NCBI RefSeq assembly: GCF_900103195.1
Contig: NZ_FMWU01000025.1
Location: 18,447 to 82,446 of the forward strand
Length of the DNA stretch: 64,000 bases
Source: Methylobacterium sp. UNC378MF
GTDB lineage: Bacteria; Pseudomonadota; Alphaproteobacteria; Rhizobiales; Beijerinckiaceae
Direction: 5' to 3'
In this document: in pieces, positions 24,977-34,423 of the stretch
How the letters are laid out: the number at the start of each line of letters is the position of its first letter
Numbering within the stretch: the first letter of the stretch is position 1
The notes under the pieces: model-generated
Seen by the model: the letters and a program-made list of their open reading frames with translations, nothing else
Databases searched by the model: none
Told to the model about the DNA's origin: nothing
Translations under genes and position numbers: made by a program

Positions 24977-26050
24977 ATGGACGCCGCCAAGGAGCCTGCC
25001 AAGGACGCTTCGTCCTCCCAATCGCAGGCCGCGAGCCCACAGGCCGCCGAGGCGCACAAGCCGGCGCCGAACATGCCGCAATTCACCCGCGACGAAGACC
25101 TCCACGCCTATCACGAGATGCTGCTGATCCGGCGCTTCGAGGAGAAGGCCGGCCAGCTCTACGGCATGGGCCTGATCGGCGGCTTCTGCCACCTCTACAT
25201 CGGCCAGGAGGCCGTGGTGATCGGCATGCAGATGGCCTCGGTCGAGGGCGACCAGGTCATCACCGGCTACCGCGACCACGGCCACATGCTCGCCTGCGGC
25301 ATGGACCCGAAGGGCGTCATGGCCGAGCTGACCGGCCGCCGCGGCGGCTACAGCCGCGGCAAGGGCGGCTCGATGCACATGTTCAGCCGCGAGAAGCAGT
25401 TCTTCGGCGGCCACGGCATCGTGGGCGCGCAGGTCTCGCTGGGCACCGGCCTCGCCTTCGCCGACCATTACCGGGAGAACGGCAAGGTCAGCCTGACCTA
25501 CATGGGCGACGGCGCCGCCAACCAGGGCCAGGTCTACGAGAGCTTCAACATGGCGGCGCTCTGGAAGCTGCCGGTCGTCTACGTGATCGAGAACAACCGC
25601 TACGCCATGGGCACCTCGGTGGCCCGGGCCTCGGCGCAGACCGACTTCTCGAAGCGCGGCCTCTCCTTCGGCATCCCGGGCGAGCAGGTCGACGGCATGG
25701 ACGTGCGCACGGTGCGCGAGGCCGCCACACGGGCGATCGAGCATGCCCGCACCGGCCAAGGCCCGTACATCCTGGAGATGCAGACCTACCGCTACCGCGG
25801 CCACTCCATGTCCGATCCGGCCAAGTACCGGACCAAGGACGAGGTCTCGAAGATGCGCGACGAGCACGACCCGATCGAGATGGTGCGCAAGCGCTTGCTC
25901 GAGCTGCACGGCGTGCCCGAGGCCGAGCTGAAGGCCACCGACGCGAAGGTCCGCGAGACGGTCAACGCCTCGGCCGAGTTCGCCACCAACGATCCCGAGC
26001 CGGATCCGTCCGAGCTGTGGACCGACATCCTTCTGGACGCGCACGCCTGA
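24977..26050 (+). CDS. pdhA: Pyruvate dehydrogenase E1 component, alpha subunit
   Basis: A 357-aa E1-alpha subunit; with PdhB it decarboxylates pyruvate on thiamine diphosphate and loads acetyl onto lipoate. The ThDP motif GDGAANQGQVYESFNMA...IENN is present, together with the YRYRGHSMSDP loop that is phosphorylated in mitochondrial homologues. The first ~35 residues are an Ala/Lys/Ser-rich extension. It is 55 bp upstream of pdhB and opens the PDH operon. Confidence 0.96.
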   Translation: MDAAKEPAKDASSSQSQAASPQAAEAHKPAPNMPQFTRDEDLHAYHEMLLIRRFEEKAGQLYGMGLIGGFCHLYIGQEAVVIGMQMASVEGDQVITGYRDHGHMLACGMDPKGVMAELTGRRGGYSRGKGGSMHMFSREKQFFGGHGIVGAQVSLGTGLAFADHYRENGKVSLTYMGDGAANQGQVYESFNMAALWKLPVVYVIENNRYAMGTSVARASAQTDFSKRGLSFGIPGEQVDGMDVRTVREAATRAIEHARTGQGPYILEMQTYRYRGHSMSDPAKYRTKDEVSKMRDEHDPIEMVRKRLLELHGVPEAELKATDAKVRETVNASAEFATNDPEPDPSELWTDILLDAHA

Positions 26051-26105
26051 GCGCGGACGATACCGCTGGCCGCCCCCTAACGCATAAACGACCGCAGAGC
26101 TGAGC

Positions 26106-27551
<1,446 letters not shown>

Positions 27552-27611
27552 CGGGCGCGCGGGCGACGTCGTCGCCCGCCCCGGCCAGGATCGAGGAACA
27601 GCCGGCGCGCC

Positions 27612-27899
27612 ATGAGCCAGGATTCCAGCAGCGACTTCGCCGAACTCGCGATCCCGCCCGACGCCCTGGAACAGGGCGGCATCGAGGTGCTGCGCGCGGC
27701 GGTGGTCGACGGCGCGGTGAGCGTGGCGCTGCGCCGCTCCTTCGACGATCCGGCGACCTGGGGCCGGCTGCTGGCCGACCTCGCCCGGCAGGCGGCCCGC
27801 GCCTACGCGCTGGAGACCGACATGTCGGAGGAGGAGGCGCTGGAGCGCATCCGCGCCGGGTGGGAGGCCGAGGGGCTCGACCCCGGCGGCCTCAACTAG
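27612..27899 (+). CDS. DUF5076 domain protein
   Basis: A 95-aa cytoplasmic protein (SDFAELAIPPDALEQGGIEVLRAAVVDGAVSVALRRSFDDPATWGRLLADLARQAARAYA), matching the DUF5076 pattern. These are found in alphaproteobacteria, often inside PDH operons, with no known activity. The length is normal. It lies 60 bp after pdhB and before a Uma2 gene. A regulatory or assembly role for the PDH complex is suggested only by position. Confidence 0.82.
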   Translation: MSQDSSSDFAELAIPPDALEQGGIEVLRAAVVDGAVSVALRRSFDDPATWGRLLADLARQAARAYALETDMSEEEALERIRAGWEAEGLDPGGLN

Positions 27900-27914
27900 C
27901 GATGGCGCTCGACC

Positions 27915-28508
27915 ATGGCTGAGGCGGCTGTCCGACAGGCGACCTACGCGGATCTCGAAGCGGTTTCCGGGCATCTCGTCGCCGAGATCATCGACGGCGT
28001 GCTGGAGACGCATCCGCGGCCGAGGCCGCGGCACGCCAGCGCAACCGTGCGGCTCGGCGGTGAGCTTGATCTCACCTTCAGCCGGGGACGTGGTGGTCCC
28101 GGAGGCTGGATCTTCATGATCGAGCCGGAGCTCCATCTCGGATCTCAGATCGTGGTGCCCGATCTCGCAGGTTGGCGCCGCACGCGAATCCCAACCGAGC
28201 CCGAGGGCGCCTACATCGAGACTTCTCCGGACTGGGTCTGCGAGATCCCCTCGCCGTCAACGACTCGCCTCGATCGTGGGCCGAAGCGCCGGATCTACGC
28301 CGAGTCCGACGTCGGTCACCTCTGGCTGCTCGATCCGGCCGCGGGCGTGCTCGAAGGCTTCGCCCTCGCGGACGGGCGCTGGGTGCTCCTCGCCACGATC
28401 CAGCGCGGCGAGACCGTGGCGCTGTCGCCCTTCGACGCCGTGCCGTTCCCCTTCGACGACCTCTTCCCTTTCGACGATCCGGCCGCCCCGGCCCAGCCCG
28501 AGACCTGA
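27915..28508 (+). CDS. Uma2-family (DUF820) restriction-endonuclease-fold protein
   Basis: A 197-aa protein with the PD-(D/E)xK-like Uma2 fold: an N-terminal YADLEAVSGHLVAEIIDGVLE segment, VPDLAGWR (catalytic Asp strand), EIPSPSTTRLDRGPKRR (catalytic Glu and Arg/Lys) and HLWLLDPAAGVLEGF. Uma2 proteins are very abundant in cyanobacteria and present in some alphaproteobacteria; their biological role is unclear. Its presence between pdhB and pdhC, with only 15 bp from the DUF5076 stop and 4 bp to pdhC, is odd for a nuclease and suggests insertion into a working operon. Confidence 0.85.
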   Translation: MAEAAVRQATYADLEAVSGHLVAEIIDGVLETHPRPRPRHASATVRLGGELDLTFSRGRGGPGGWIFMIEPELHLGSQIVVPDLAGWRRTRIPTEPEGAYIETSPDWVCEIPSPSTTRLDRGPKRRIYAESDVGHLWLLDPAAGVLEGFALADGRWVLLATIQRGETVALSPFDAVPFPFDDLFPFDDPAAPAQPET

Positions 28509-28512
28509 TGCC

Positions 28513-29940
28513 ATGCCGATCAACGTGCTGATGCCCGCGCTGTCGCCCACCATGGAGAAGGGCAACCTCGCCAAGTGGCTGAAGAAGGAGGGCGACCCGA
28601 TCAAGTCCGGCGACGTCCTGGCCGAGATCGAGACCGACAAGGCCACCATGGAGGTGGAGGCCATCGACGAGGGCGTGCTCGCCAAGATCCTCGTGCCCGA
28701 GGGCACCGCGGACGTGCCGGTCAACGACCTGATCGCCATCATCGCCGCCGAGGGCGAGGACCCGTCGAGCGTGCAGGCCGGCGGCGCGCCGAAGGCGGCC
28801 TCCAACGGGGCGGCCGAGCCCAAGCCCGAGCCGAAGGCCGACGCCTCGGCGGCCGGCCAGAACACCACACCCGGCGGCGGCCACATGTCGTACGAGCGCG
28901 TCAACGCCGCACCGGAGGGCGCGCAGCCGAGCGGCGCTCCGCAGGCCGGCGCGCAGGCCAGCTCGGGCGGCCGGGTCTTCGCCTCGCCGCTGGCCCGGCG
29001 CATCGCCAAGCAGGAGGGCGTCGATCTCGGCGCCGTCCAGGGCAGCGGGCCGCACGGCCGCATCATCGCCCGCGACGTCCAGGCCGCGAAGGCCTCCGGC
29101 GCCACCAAGGCGCCCGCCGCCGCGCAGCCCACCGCCGAGGCGCCGAAGGCGGCTGCCCCCGCGCCGAAGGCCGCCCCCGCGGGCGGCGCGCCGGCCGGAC
29201 TCACCACCGATCAGGTCAAGGGCTTCTTCGCCAAGGACGCCTACGAGGAGGTGCCCCTCGACGGCATGCGCAAGACCATCGCCAAGCGCCTCACCGAGGC
29301 GATGCAGGTCGCCCCGCATTTCTATCTGACGGTGGATTGCGAGCTCGACGCGCTGATGAAGCTGCGCGAGACGCTCAACGGCTCCGCCGGCAAGGACAAG
29401 GACGGCAAGCCCGCCTTCAAGCTCTCGGTGAACGACTTCGTCATCAAGGCGATGGGCTTGGCACTCACCCGCGTGCCCGCCGCCAACGCGGTCTGGGCCG
29501 AGGACCGGATCCTGCGCTTCAAGAACGCCGAGGTCGGCGTCGCGGTGGCGATCGACGGCGGGCTGTTCACCCCGGTGATCCGCCGGGCGAACGAGAAGAC
29601 GCTCTCGACCATCTCCAACGAGATGAAGGATTTTGCGGCGCGCGCCCGCGCCAAGAAGCTGAAGCCCGAGGAATACCAGGGCGGCGTCACCTCGGTGTCG
29701 AATCTCGGCATGTTCGGGATCAAGCACTTCACCGCGGTGATCAACCCGCCGCAATCCAGCATCCTGGCGGTCGGCGCGGGTGAGAAGCGCGTCGTCGTGA
29801 AGGACGGGGCGCCGGCGGTGGTCCAGGTGATGACCTGCACCCTGTCGTGCGACCACCGGGTGCTGGACGGAGCGCTCGGCGCGGAGCTGATCTCGGCCTT
29901 CAAGGGGCTGATCGAGAACCCGATGGGCATGCTGGTGTGA
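28513..29940 (+). CDS. pdhC: Dihydrolipoamide acetyltransferase (PDH E2)
   Basis: A 475-aa E2 core protein. The lipoyl domain (residues 1-80, Lys in ETDKATME) is followed by a Pro/Ala linker, then a peripheral-subunit-binding domain (FASPLARRIAKQEGVDLGAVQGSGPHGRIIARDV, ~157-190), a second Ala/Pro linker and the catalytic domain. The catalytic domain ends with the active-site DHRVLDGALGAE. It transfers acetyl groups to coenzyme A and builds the complex core. A long open frame upstream is only the overlap with the Uma2 gene; the ATG at 28513 fits the lipoyl domain. Confidence 0.96.
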   Translation: MPINVLMPALSPTMEKGNLAKWLKKEGDPIKSGDVLAEIETDKATMEVEAIDEGVLAKILVPEGTADVPVNDLIAIIAAEGEDPSSVQAGGAPKAASNGAAEPKPEPKADASAAGQNTTPGGGHMSYERVNAAPEGAQPSGAPQAGAQASSGGRVFASPLARRIAKQEGVDLGAVQGSGPHGRIIARDVQAAKASGATKAPAAAQPTAEAPKAAAPAPKAAPAGGAPAGLTTDQVKGFFAKDAYEEVPLDGMRKTIAKRLTEAMQVAPHFYLTVDCELDALMKLRETLNGSAGKDKDGKPAFKLSVNDFVIKAMGLALTRVPAANAVWAEDRILRFKNAEVGVAVAIDGGLFTPVIRRANEKTLSTISNEMKDFAARARAKKLKPEEYQGGVTSVSNLGMFGIKHFTAVINPPQSSILAVGAGEKRVVVKDGAPAVVQVMTCTLSCDHRVLDGALGAELISAFKGLIENPMGMLV

Positions 29941-29949
29941 GCAGGGCTT

Positions 29950-30096
29950 CTCTCCTCCCCCTTGTGGGGAGGAGCGCTTTTCCCCTCCCCCTTGCGGGGA
30001 GGGGCCAGGGGTGGGGGTGGTGCAGGATGGAGCGCCCCGGTGCCGTCTGCACCACCCCCACCTCCAACTCCTCCCCGCAAGGGGGAGGAGCGCGCG
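29950..30096. repeat. Palindromic CTCCTCCCCC repeat cluster between pdhC and the DUF559 gene
   Basis: At least three stem-forming units: CTCCTCCCC/GGGGAGGAG near 29952-29974, CCCCTCCCCC/GGGGAGGGG near 29982-30004, and CTCCTCCCCGC/GGGGGAGGAG near 30069-30090. GTGGTGCAG/CTGCACCAC arms sit between them at 30017-30054. A further copy lies at 30656-30696 on the other side of the DUF559 gene. The 301-bp gap 29941-30241 holds nothing else recognisable. Confidence 0.7.
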
Positions 30097-30241
30097 TCGG
30101 CTAGAGATGCGTGAATACTCTAGTGGCTCGCGCGGAAGATGAGGGGTGTGGTTGGCTCACGATAAGGCTTACGGCGCTCTTCGCATCGCCTGCACGCCCT
30201 CTCCAACGGACAGCACACTCGTTGGTTTGGAACATCCTGCC

Positions 30242-30712
30242 ATGCCGTGGAACGAGCCTCCGAAGACTTTCGTCGCAGCGCGAGCACAGACGAACGCGAA
30301 GAAGCTTCGTCGTGCATTGACTGAACCTGAAAAACGCCTCTGGTGGCACCTGCGTCACCGCCTACCGGTGGAAGGCTCGCATTTCCGCCGGCAAGTCGCC
30401 CTCGGCCCCTACGTAGCCGATTTCTGCTGCCTGTCGGCTCGCCTCATCGTCGAGGTCGACGGCGAGCAGCATGGCTTCGAGGCCGGGTCAGCCTACGACG
30501 CCCGCCGCGATGCCTATCTCCAATCCGAAGGCTTCCGCGTCCTGCGCTTCTCGAACCGCATGGTCCTGCGGGAGATCGACACCGTCCTCGACACGATCCA
30601 CGCGGCCCTGGCCACATCTGATGCGCCTCTTCCGGATTCAGCCGGCCAGGCGGAGCCACCCCCACCCCCAGCCCCCTCCCCACAACGGGGAGGGGCGTTC
30701 GCGGAGAGGTAA
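30242..30712 (+). CDS. DUF559 (very-short-patch-repair-like) endonuclease-fold protein
   Basis: A 156-aa protein with the DUF559/Vsr-like domain: RRALTEPEKRLWWHLRHRLPVEGSHFRRQVALGPYVADFCCLSARLIVEVDGEQH and a later LRFSNRMVLREIDTVL. The catalytic-type residues are present (Glu in TEPEK, Asp in YVADF, E-x-D in VEVDG). Function of the family is not settled. The gene sits in the PDH operon, flanked by copies of the same palindromic repeat. Its C-terminal residues (PPPPPAPSPQRGGAF) are encoded by the right-hand copy. The stop is immediately followed by the lpdA ATG. This looks like an inserted cassette. Confidence 0.82.
   Translation: MPWNEPPKTFVAARAQTNAKKLRRALTEPEKRLWWHLRHRLPVEGSHFRRQVALGPYVADFCCLSARLIVEVDGEQHGFEAGSAYDARRDAYLQSEGFRVLRFSNRMVLREIDTVLDTIHAALATSDAPLPDSAGQAEPPPPPAPSPQRGGAFAER
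30656..30696. repeat. Right-hand copy of the CCCTCCCC palindrome, inside the DUF559 reading frame
   Basis: CCCCCTCCCCAC followed by a GGGGAGGGGCG arm, matching the units at 29950-30096. It forms the last ~15 codons of the DUF559 gene, so the repeat supplied a new C-terminus and stop. Confidence 0.6.
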
Positions 30713-32152
30713 ATGTCCGACACCTACGACGTCCTCATCATCGGCGCCGGGCCCGGCGGCTACGTCACGGCGATCCGCGCGGCGCAGCTCGGCTTCAAGA
30801 CCGCCGTGGTCGATCGCGAGCATCTCGGCGGCATCTGCCTGAACTGGGGCTGCATCCCCACCAAGGCCCTGCTCCGCTCGGCCGAGATCTTCCACTACTT
30901 CCAGCATCCCGGCGATTACGGCCTGACCGCGGAAAAAGTCGGGTTCGACACCGCCGCCATCGTGAAGCGCTCCCGCGGCGTCTCGGCCCGGCTCAACGGC
31001 GGCGTCGGCATGCTGCTCAAGAAGAACAAGGTCGACGTGATCTGGGGCGAGGCCGCCATCGACAGCGTCGCGAAGGGCAACCAGCCGGGACAGGTCACCG
31101 TCAAGGAGACCAAGCGCGCCGAGGCGCCGAAGGGCGCCAAGGGCGCGGGCACCTATCAGGCCAAGCACATCATCGTGGCGACCGGCGCCCGGCCGCGGGC
31201 GATCCCCGGGATCGAGCCCGACAAGAAGCTGATCTGGACCTACTACGAGGCCATGGTCCCCGAGACGATGCCCAAGAGCCTGCTGGTGATGGGCTCGGGC
31301 GCCATCGGCATCGAGTTCGCCTCGTTCTACCGCACCATGGGCGCCGAGGTGACCGTAGTGGAGCTGCTGCCGCAGATCCTGCCGGTGGAGGATGCCGAGA
31401 TCGCCGGCCTCGCCCGCAAGCGCTTCGAGAAGCAGGGGATCAAGATCCTCACCGGCGCCAAGGTGACGAAGGTCGAGAAGGGCGCCAATTCCGTCACCGC
31501 AACCGTCGAGGGCGGCGACGGCAAGACCCAGCAGATCACGGCGGAAAAACTGATCTCGGCGGTGGGCGTGGTCGGCAACATCGAGAACATCGGCCTGGAG
31601 AAGCTCGGGGTGAAGATCGACCGCGGCATCGTGGTGACCGACGGCCTCGGCCGCACCAACGTGCCCGGCCTCTACGCCATCGGCGACGTCGCCGGCCCGC
31701 CGATGCTCGCCCACAAGGCCGAGCACGAGGGCGTCATCTGCATCGAGACCATCAAGGGCCTGCACACCCACCCGATGGACAAGGCCAAGATCCCGGGCTG
31801 CACCTATTGCCAGCCGCAGATCGCCAGCGTCGGGCTCACCGAGGCCAAGGCCAAGGAGCAGGGGTTTGCCGTGAAGGTCGGCCGGTTCCCCTTCGCGGGC
31901 AACGGCAAGGCGATCGCGCTCGGCGAGCCGGACGGGCTGATCAAGACCGTGTTCGACGCCAAGACCGGGCAGCTGCTCGGTGCCCACATGGTCGGCGCCG
32001 AGGTGACCGAGCTGATCCAGGGCTACGTGGTGGCGATGAACCTGGAGAGCACCGAGGAGGAGCTGATGCACACGGTGTTCCCGCACCCGACGCTCAGCGA
32101 GATGATGCACGAGAGCGTGCTCGACGCCTACGGCAAGGTGATCCACACGTAG
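30713..32152 (+). CDS. lpdA: Dihydrolipoamide dehydrogenase (PDH E3)
   Basis: A 479-aa flavoprotein that reoxidises dihydrolipoate with NAD. The FAD motif GAGPGGYVTA (residues 11-20), the redox cysteines C42 and C47 (GGICLNWGCIPTK), the NAD-binding GSGAIGIEF strand and the C-terminal HPTLSEMMHES active-site histidine are all there. A short Lys/Ala/Gly insert (ETKRAEAPKGAKGAG, ~residues 128-143) is longer than in most relatives. Its ATG follows the DUF559 stop with no gap, so its translation may depend on that gene. Confidence 0.96.
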   Translation: MSDTYDVLIIGAGPGGYVTAIRAAQLGFKTAVVDREHLGGICLNWGCIPTKALLRSAEIFHYFQHPGDYGLTAEKVGFDTAAIVKRSRGVSARLNGGVGMLLKKNKVDVIWGEAAIDSVAKGNQPGQVTVKETKRAEAPKGAKGAGTYQAKHIIVATGARPRAIPGIEPDKKLIWTYYEAMVPETMPKSLLVMGSGAIGIEFASFYRTMGAEVTVVELLPQILPVEDAEIAGLARKRFEKQGIKILTGAKVTKVEKGANSVTATVEGGDGKTQQITAEKLISAVGVVGNIENIGLEKLGVKIDRGIVVTDGLGRTNVPGLYAIGDVAGPPMLAHKAEHEGVICIETIKGLHTHPMDKAKIPGCTYCQPQIASVGLTEAKAKEQGFAVKVGRFPFAGNGKAIALGEPDGLIKTVFDAKTGQLLGAHMVGAEVTELIQGYVVAMNLESTEEELMHTVFPHPTLSEMMHESVLDAYGKVIHT

Positions 32153-32198
32153 GGACAGGGTCGCGCCGCCCGGCCACAGCCGGTCGGCGGCGCCCGGC

Positions 32199-32423
32199 CT
32201 ACCCCCGCCCTGCTTCCACCGGCTCCGCCTCCTCCGGCGACGGCACGTAGGCGCACCATTCGCAGATGCCCCGCTCGGCCCCGTGTAGCGCATTGCGCTG
32301 CGAGCAGAGCGGGCAGACGAGCAGGATCAGCCGCGTGCCGGACCGGAGCGCCAGACCTCGGCCCCGGAACGTGACCTCGGTCACCCCGTCGCCAGAGGGG
32401 CGGTCTCGAATCCAGGCGCTCAT
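32199..32423 (-). CDS. Small zinc-ribbon protein
   Basis: A 74-aa frame with four cysteines arranged as two knuckles, CPLC and CEWC, separated by 15 residues, typical of a zinc ribbon. The N-terminus (SAWIRDRPSGDGVTEVTFRGRGLALRSGTRLILLV) is beta-rich and the C-terminus is acidic. I do not recognise a named family. It is convergent with lpdA (46 bp between stops). The ribosome site is weak, so the start could be different. Confidence 0.6.
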   Translation of the reverse strand: MSAWIRDRPSGDGVTEVTFRGRGLALRSGTRLILLVCPLCSQRNALHGAERGICEWCAYVPSPEEAEPVEAGRG

Positions 32424-32648
32424 CCGGTCCGGCCCGGCGCATGCCGGCGGACCCGATCCCCCGGCCTGTCCGTCGATCCCATCAGCATCCCGATCACGCC
32501 CCCCAGCGTTCCGGCGACGTTTGCCCCGGTGGGACAATCCGTGAAGCGCCGAATGGCTCCGCTTCGGAAGGGCGGCTCGGGTGGGATGCGCCCGGAGGCA
32601 ATCGGCCCTATGGGTAGCGGGGCGGCGGACAGGGACGGTGCGACTTCG

Positions 32649-33632
32649 ATGCGGGACGCGGACACGGACGGACTTCCCACCTTCGCCGACGTGGCGCGCG
32701 CCGCCGAGCGCATCGCGGGCGCCGCGCACCGCACGCCGGTCCTGACCTCGCGCACCGCCGACGCGATGACCGGCGGAAAACTGTTCTTCAAGGCGGAGAA
32801 CCTGCAGCGGGCGGGCGCCTTCAAGTTCCGCGGGGCCTACAACGCGATCAGCGCCCTGCCGGAGGCGGCCCGCGCCCGCGGGGTGATCACCTTCTCATCG
32901 GGCAATCATGCGCAGGCGATCGCCCTGGCGAGCCGGCTGCTCGGCGCCCCCGCCACGATCATCATGCCGGGCGACGCGCCGGCGGCGAAGATCGCCGCCA
33001 CCCGGGGCTACGGCGCCGACGTCGTCCTATACGATCGCTACACCCAGGATCGGGAGGCCCTCGGCCGGGAGATCGCGCAGGCCCGCGGTCTGACGCTGAT
33101 CCCACCCTTCAACCATCGCGACGTCATCGCCGGCCAGGGGACGTTGGCGCTGGAACTGATCGAGACGGCCGGCCCCCTCGACGTGCTGGTGGCCTGCCTC
33201 GGCGGCGGCGGCCAGCTCGCGGGCTGCGCTCTGGCCGCCGCGGAGCTGTCGCAGGGCTGCCGGGTGATCGGCGTCGAACCGGAGGCGGGCGACGACGGCC
33301 AGCGGTCGTTCCGTGAGGGCCGGATCGTCACGATCCCGGTCCCCCGCACCATCGCCGACGGCGCCCAATCGACGGCGCTCGGCGATCTCACCTTCGCGAT
33401 CATCCGCGCGCAGGTCACCGACATCCTTACCGTCACCGACGCGCAGCTCGTCGAGACCATGCGGTTCTTCGCGAGCCGGATGAAGCTCGTGGTCGAACCG
33501 ACCGGCTGCCTCGCGGCGGCGGCAGTGCTGAACGGGCTCGTGGATGTCCGGGACAAGCGCGTCGGCGTGGTCATCAGCGGCGGCAATGTCGATCTCGCCA
33601 CCTTCGCGCGGCTCACCGGCGCGGCGACCTGA
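32649..33632 (+). CDS. Threonine/serine dehydratase family PLP enzyme
   Basis: A 327-aa fold-type II PLP enzyme. The Schiff-base lysine is K59 (GAFKFRG). FSSGNHAQAIA is the substrate loop, GGGGQLAG the phosphate-binding loop, and SGGNVD lies at the end. It lacks the C-terminal ACT-like regulatory domain of biosynthetic IlvA, so it belongs with catabolic threonine dehydratases, serine racemases or hydroxyaspartate ammonia-lyases. Which of these cannot be settled from sequence alone. The ATG at 32649 is chosen over an upstream frame opening at 32529 because it starts at the usual family N-terminus. Confidence 0.88.
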   Translation: MRDADTDGLPTFADVARAAERIAGAAHRTPVLTSRTADAMTGGKLFFKAENLQRAGAFKFRGAYNAISALPEAARARGVITFSSGNHAQAIALASRLLGAPATIIMPGDAPAAKIAATRGYGADVVLYDRYTQDREALGREIAQARGLTLIPPFNHRDVIAGQGTLALELIETAGPLDVLVACLGGGGQLAGCALAAAELSQGCRVIGVEPEAGDDGQRSFREGRIVTIPVPRTIADGAQSTALGDLTFAIIRAQVTDILTVTDAQLVETMRFFASRMKLVVEPTGCLAAAAVLNGLVDVRDKRVGVVISGGNVDLATFARLTGAAT

Positions 33633-33754
33633 GGCCGCGATTGCGGGGCCGGTGTGACCCGGGCGCGGTGGACCGGCCGCAACCCAATGCTTATCTTGTC
33701 GCTGTCAGAATGCGCGTCCCCGGGCCTTGAACCCGGCTGGGCGGGAGGGTGACG

Positions 33755-34132
33755 ATGTCGACTGGGTTCAAGGTTCTCTCGCTGACCGATCGCGCCGCCG
33801 ATCGGATCAAGGCGATCATGGCGGAGGCCGACCGGCCGATTGCGGGCCTGCGGGTCGGCGTCCGCAACGGCGGCTGCGCCGGCATGTCCTACACGATGGA
33901 ATATGCCGAGGCGGTCAAGCCCGGCGAGGACGTGGTCGAGGATCGCGGCGTCCGGGTCTTCGTCGATCCGAAGGCGGTCTTGTTCCTGCTCGGCACCGAG
34001 ATGGATTTCGCCACCAACAAGCTGGCGTCGCAGTTCGTGTTCAACAACCCGAACCAGACCTCGGCCTGCGGCTGCGGCGAGTCCGTGGCGATCACGCCGG
34101 TCTCGGCGGACCGCCTGTCCGCGCAGGCCTGA
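33755..34132 (+). CDS. A-type iron-sulfur carrier (SufA/IscA/ErpA family)
   Basis: A 125-aa protein with the three conserved cysteines C41 (NGGCAGM), C105 and C107 (SACGCG). It accepts or delivers Fe-S clusters to apoproteins. A GTG six bases upstream is possible, but GGGAGG lies 6 nt before the ATG. It stands alone rather than in a suf operon, so it may be the extra A-type carrier. Several Fe-S clients are in this window (HpnH, HpnJ). Confidence 0.92.
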   Translation: MSTGFKVLSLTDRAADRIKAIMAEADRPIAGLRVGVRNGGCAGMSYTMEYAEAVKPGEDVVEDRGVRVFVDPKAVLFLLGTEMDFATNKLASQFVFNNPNQTSACGCGESVAITPVSADRLSAQA

Positions 34133-34423
34133 CGGGTCGAGGAGAAGCTGAGGCGACGGGAGGCGGCCCACGCCTCCTGTCGGTGCAAGCGTCCAGCTTC
34201 GCAGGTCTCGCGCTCGTGAGGCTCGACGAGCGGTCATCCGCGCCGCCCATCCGGGGCCGCGCAGCAGAGCCCGGAATCGAGAGCCGCCGACGCGGCACGA
34301 TCTTCCACCGACAGTGGTTCCAGGTTCCGGTCTCGCCTGCAGCCCCCTGGAAAGTCGGGGTGAAGCGTCTGCGCGGCGGCCCTGCGCTCGGGCACTCGGC
34401 GCGACTCGCGCCGGGGGGCGGCT

